In this document: piece after piece, positions 4,993 to 6,820 of the stretch | Numbering within the stretch: position 1 is the first letter of the stretch | Layout of the letters: the number at the start of each line of letters is the position of its first letter | NCBI GenBank assembly: GCA_947165805.1 | Contig: CAMVBT010000138.1 | Location: 1 to 6,820 of the forward strand | Origin: an uncultured Clostridia bacterium | Lineage (GTDB): Bacteria; Bacillota; Clostridia; Oscillospirales; Ruminococcaceae | Direction: 5' to 3' | Length of the DNA stretch: 6,820 nucleotides | Notes under the pieces: model-generated | What the model was told of the DNA's origin: nothing | Databases searched by the model: none | What the model saw: the letters and a program-made list of their open reading frames with translations, nothing else | Made by a program: the position numbers and the translations under genes

Positions 4993-6488
4993 ACAAAGTT
5001 CCTAGCCTTTTCTACAAATCTCATAAATGCAGCCTGTCCGGCTTCATCGCGCTTGAACACTCCCGCGTCCAGAAGCACCTGCTCGAATACCGCGCCTATC
5101 TCAGCTTTCAGTATCGCGTCGGCGTTATCGGCGTTCGCCTCGGGGTGACGGGCGATCACGTCCCTCAGCCATTCCGCGTGGCAGCCGAGCTTTTCGTCCG
5201 CGGAGATGTCCTCGCCGGTCAGCATCGCCCTTTCGAGCAGCTCCAGCTCCGGCGCGAGCCTTGCGGGCAGCACCGCCAGACCCATTACTTCGATCAGCCC
5301 GATGTTCTCCTTCTTGATGTGGTGCAGCGACGGGTTCGGGTGGAATATGCCAAGCGGCCTGTCCTCGGAGGTCAGATTGTTGCGCAGCACGAGGTCGCAC
5401 TCGTAAGTATCTCCCTTTCTGCGCGCTATGGGCGTAATCGTGTTGTGGGGCGTGCCGTCTGTCTCCGCGTACACACCGACCGACGGGTCGGAATAGCCTC
5501 TCCAGCAGCGCAGCACCGCGTCACAGGCTTCACCGAGGCGCTTTGTATCGGTGCTCCGGAGCCTTATGACCGTCATAGGCCACCTTACCGTGCAGGCCTG
5601 CACCTCCGGGAACCTCGGCAGTGTGAACTCTGTCTCCGCGGGCGCGGTCTCCATGGCGAAGGTATATCTGCCGCCCTGAAAATGCTCATGGCTCAGTATC
5701 GAGCCCCCGACTATCGGAAGGTCGGCATTCGAGCCGATAAAGTAGTGCGGCAGAGTCTCCAGCACTCCGAACAGCTTGCCGAACACTCCGGCATCTATCT
5801 TCATAGGTATATGCTCGTTGTTGAACACTATGCAGTGCTCGTTGTAATAGCCGTAGGGCGAATACTGGAACCACCAGTCCTGCCCCGCGACTTTCATTCT
5901 TATGGGGCGCAGGTTCTGTCTCGCGGGGTGCGTCAGTGTGCCGTGAAAGCCCGTGTTCTCGATGCAGAGCTGGCACGCCGGGTACGCGGTCTTCGGCATA
6001 TTTCTCGCCGCCGCGATGTCGCGCGGGTCCTTCTCGGGCTTCGAGCGGTTTATCGTGATGTCCAGCTCACCGTACTCGCAGGGATATTTCCAGCGAATGT
6101 CGCGGGAAATGACCCCGGCGCGGTAGTAGTTGGTGTCCGCGCTGAATTTGTAGTACCAATCCGTGGCAGCCTCGGGGCTTTTCGCGTATTCTGTCCTGAA
6201 ACGCGCGTTCACCTCACGCGGGAACGGCGTCAGTATGCCCATCAGCTCCGTGCCGAAAATGTCCCGCCAAGCCCCGGAATTCTCGATGACGCCGTTCTCC
6301 GCGGCATAGTCCTCCAGCTTCCCGAGCAGCTCGTCTATCGTTAGCCCCCGCACAGGCTCCCGGTCTTCCCAGCTTTCGAGCTTTAACTCCTGCATAAGAC
6401 GGTTGCGTATATATACCGCATCGTCCTCTTCTATCAAGCCTTTTTCCAGCCCGTACCGGATAAGCGCACCGATCAGTTCGTATATCAT
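4989..6488 (-). CDS. galT: UDP-glucose--hexose-1-phosphate uridylyltransferase, class II
   Basis: This Leloir-pathway enzyme converts UDP-glucose and galactose-1-phosphate to UDP-galactose and glucose-1-phosphate in the cytoplasm. The 499-residue length and layout match the Gram-positive class II GalT family, which is longer than the E. coli type (about 350 residues). The active site is GGSILSHEHFQGG (261-273): His267-Glu-His269 replaces the HPH of class I, with His269 the likely uridylylated residue by analogy. Other family landmarks are ACQLCIENTGFHG (171-183), the WFQYSPYGYYNEHCIVFN block (206-223), and LGIFHPNPSLHHIKKENIGL (379-398) near the C-terminal domain. The start ATG (6488) has a strong GGGAGG site at 6502-6497 with 8 nt spacing. 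It is the first gene of the operon, with malQ overlapping by 4 nt. Galactokinase (galK) and epimerase (galE) genes are not in the window. No damage or missing key residue is seen. Confidence 0.97.
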   Translation of the reverse strand: MIYELIGALIRYGLEKGLIEEDDAVYIRNRLMQELKLESWEDREPVRGLTIDELLGKLEDYAAENGVIENSGAWRDIFGTELMGILTPFPREVNARFRTEYAKSPEAATDWYYKFSADTNYYRAGVISRDIRWKYPCEYGELDITINRSKPEKDPRDIAAARNMPKTAYPACQLCIENTGFHGTLTHPARQNLRPIRMKVAGQDWWFQYSPYGYYNEHCIVFNNEHIPMKIDAGVFGKLFGVLETLPHYFIGSNADLPIVGGSILSHEHFQGGRYTFAMETAPAETEFTLPRFPEVQACTVRWPMTVIRLRSTDTKRLGEACDAVLRCWRGYSDPSVGVYAETDGTPHNTITPIARRKGDTYECDLVLRNNLTSEDRPLGIFHPNPSLHHIKKENIGLIEVMGLAVLPARLAPELELLERAMLTGEDISADEKLGCHAEWLRDVIARHPEANADNADAILKAEIGAVFEQVLLDAGVFKRDEAGQAAFMRFVEKARNFV

Positions 6489-6496
6489 TTTCTCGT

Positions 6497-6502
6497 CCTC
6501 CC
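6497..6502 (-). promoter_or_regulatory. Ribosome binding site of galT
   Basis: GGGAGG on the minus strand lies 8 nt before ATG 6488 and fixes the start codon. Confidence 0.8.
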
Positions 6503-6529
6503 GCGGCTATTTTCTCCGTTTTCTCTTAA

Positions 6530-6558
6530 ATTATACCATTTTTTTACAAAAAAGTAAA
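6530..6558 (-). promoter_or_regulatory. Promoter of the galT-malQ operon
   Basis: On the minus strand TTTACT (6558-6553, four of six bases match the -35 consensus), a 17-bp spacer and a perfect TATAAT (6535-6530) with an upstream TG (TGG before the box) form a good extended -10 promoter. It starts a leader of roughly 35 nt before galT. It lies just downstream of the inverted-repeat element in the direction of transcription. Confidence 0.8.
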
Positions 6559-6569
6559 CCCTTTTGCCG

Positions 6570-6585
6570 AAAAAAGCTCAAGAGC
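6570..6585 (-). terminator. Weak terminator-like end of the inverted-repeat element
   Basis: On the minus strand GCTC, a 2-nt loop and GAGC are followed at once by six T's (6575-6570). The 4-bp stem is too small to be convincing alone, but it sits directly behind the long GC-rich hairpin arm, so together they could stop minus-strand transcription from upstream before the galT promoter. Confidence 0.4.
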
Positions 6586-6586
6586 C

Positions 6587-6744
6587 CCCGGGGGAGGAAG
6601 AAGGCGAGGAAGGAAGAAAACCCCTATTCCGCTTCAGTTGCCTTTAATCGCCGCGTCCTTGCGGCGTTTTGGGCAACTTACAACGGCATCGTGCCGTTGA
6701 GGGAAAGCGGTTTTCTCCCTCCCCCGCCTCCTCCCTCCCCCGGG
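6587..6744 (-). repeat. 158-bp inverted-repeat element with internal hairpins, probably folded as minus-strand RNA
   Basis: The left arm (6587-6622) pairs with the right arm (6709-6744) over 36 positions without gaps. Of these, 31 are Watson-Crick pairs. The five exceptions (6598/6733, 6601/6730, 6607/6724, 6610/6721, 6614/6717) are all A opposite C on the plus strand, which become G-U wobbles in a minus-strand RNA. Inside are further stems: CCGCTT/AAGCGG (6629-6634 with 6705-6710, sharing two bases with the right arm), AGTTGCC/GGCAACT (6636-6642 with 6672-6678), CGCCGC/GCGGCG (6649-6654 with 6661-6666) and CAACGGCA/TGCCGTTG (6681-6688 with 6692-6699). No credible protein is encoded. It could be a mobile miniature element, a genome-wide palindromic repeat, a structured RNA or a very large terminator for an upstream minus-strand gene. 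The right boundary is uncertain because similar low-complexity sequence continues to the window edge. Confidence 0.85.
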
Positions 6745-6778
6745 CCCCCTCTCTCCCTCTCCCCTCCCTCCCGCGGGA
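6715..6778 (-). other. Polypyrimidine tract with G-quadruplex motif on the minus strand
   Basis: Nearly all of 6711-6772 on the plus strand is C and T. The minus strand reads GGGAGGGAGGGGAGAGGG at 6772-6755, four G-runs with loops of 1-3 nt, a textbook intramolecular G-quadruplex motif. More G-runs follow within the right arm of the inverted repeat. The tract ends in the palindrome CCCGCGGG (6770-6777). Confidence 0.65.
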
Positions 6779-6820
6779 AAGGTCAACCGCTTCGCCTTGC
6801 AGCGGGGGCAGGTAGTACGC
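6779..6820. other. Right-edge sequence without a supported gene
   Basis: The last 42 bases have normal base composition. AACCGCTT (6785-6792) is the inverse of AAGCGGTT at 6705-6712 and could pair with it as an alternative to the element's own stem. A minus-strand reading frame is open from the edge to a stop at 6646-6644, but most of it is low-complexity Gly/Arg/Glu, so I do not call a gene. Confidence 0.4.

Noticed and set aside
3826..5148. Plus-strand open frame opposite malQ
   Set aside because: It is a GC-rich shadow of malQ, whose catalytic residues are all intact on the minus strand; the plus product is Arg/Val-rich without motifs.
5145..6344. Plus-strand open frame opposite galT
   Set aside because: It is an antisense shadow of an intact galT gene; no ribosome site or recognisable domain.
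6644..6820. Minus-strand open frame entering from the right edge
   Set aside because: After about 13 ordinary codons it becomes Gly/Arg/Glu low-complexity sequence across the inverted-repeat arm; it could be the end of an invaded upstream gene, but this cannot be decided from 177 bases.

Overview
The window looks like chromosomal DNA from a gut Clostridia bacterium of the Oscillospiraceae, most like Ruminococcus; this is inferred from style, not from a database match. The signs are AAAGGAG-type ribosome binding sites, AT-rich promoters with extended -10 boxes (TGnTATAAT), a lipoprotein sugar-binding protein with a Thr-rich linker, and a small secreted protein ending in an NPATG sortase-like signal. 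All main genes are typical of a carbohydrate-using anaerobe.

Layout. At 1-1041 (minus strand) is the N-terminal part of a lipoprotein sugar ABC transporter substrate-binding protein, running off the left edge. It is divergent from an AraC-family regulator at 1267-2046 (plus); their promoters share 1042-1266, which also holds three short palindromes. The end of the araC-type gene runs into a repeat array (2008-2304) that supplies the last 12 residues of the regulator. An AT-rich promoter region follows, then a 207-residue secreted, probably wall-anchored protein (2490-3113, plus). A strong bidirectional terminator (3163-3192) separates it from a convergent minus-strand operon, in transcription order galT (6488-4989), malQ (4992-3499, overlapping galT by ATGA) and a 77-residue protein of unknown function (3459-3226).

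Upstream of the galT promoter, 6587-6744 is a striking inverted-repeat element: two 36-nt arms enclose further hairpins. All five arm mismatches would be G-U wobbles in a minus-strand RNA but A-C mismatches in a plus-strand RNA. A polypyrimidine tract with a G-quadruplex motif on the minus strand flanks it.

How the genes fit together. GalT makes glucose-1-phosphate and UDP-galactose from galactose-1-phosphate, and MalQ rearranges maltodextrins, so the operon feeds sugars from galactosides and alpha-glucans into central metabolism. The binding protein and AraC regulator form a separate, typical sugar uptake and control pair. No complete new system is visible. The least explained items are the inverted-repeat element, the repeat array that rewrites a protein C-terminus, and the 77-residue protein.
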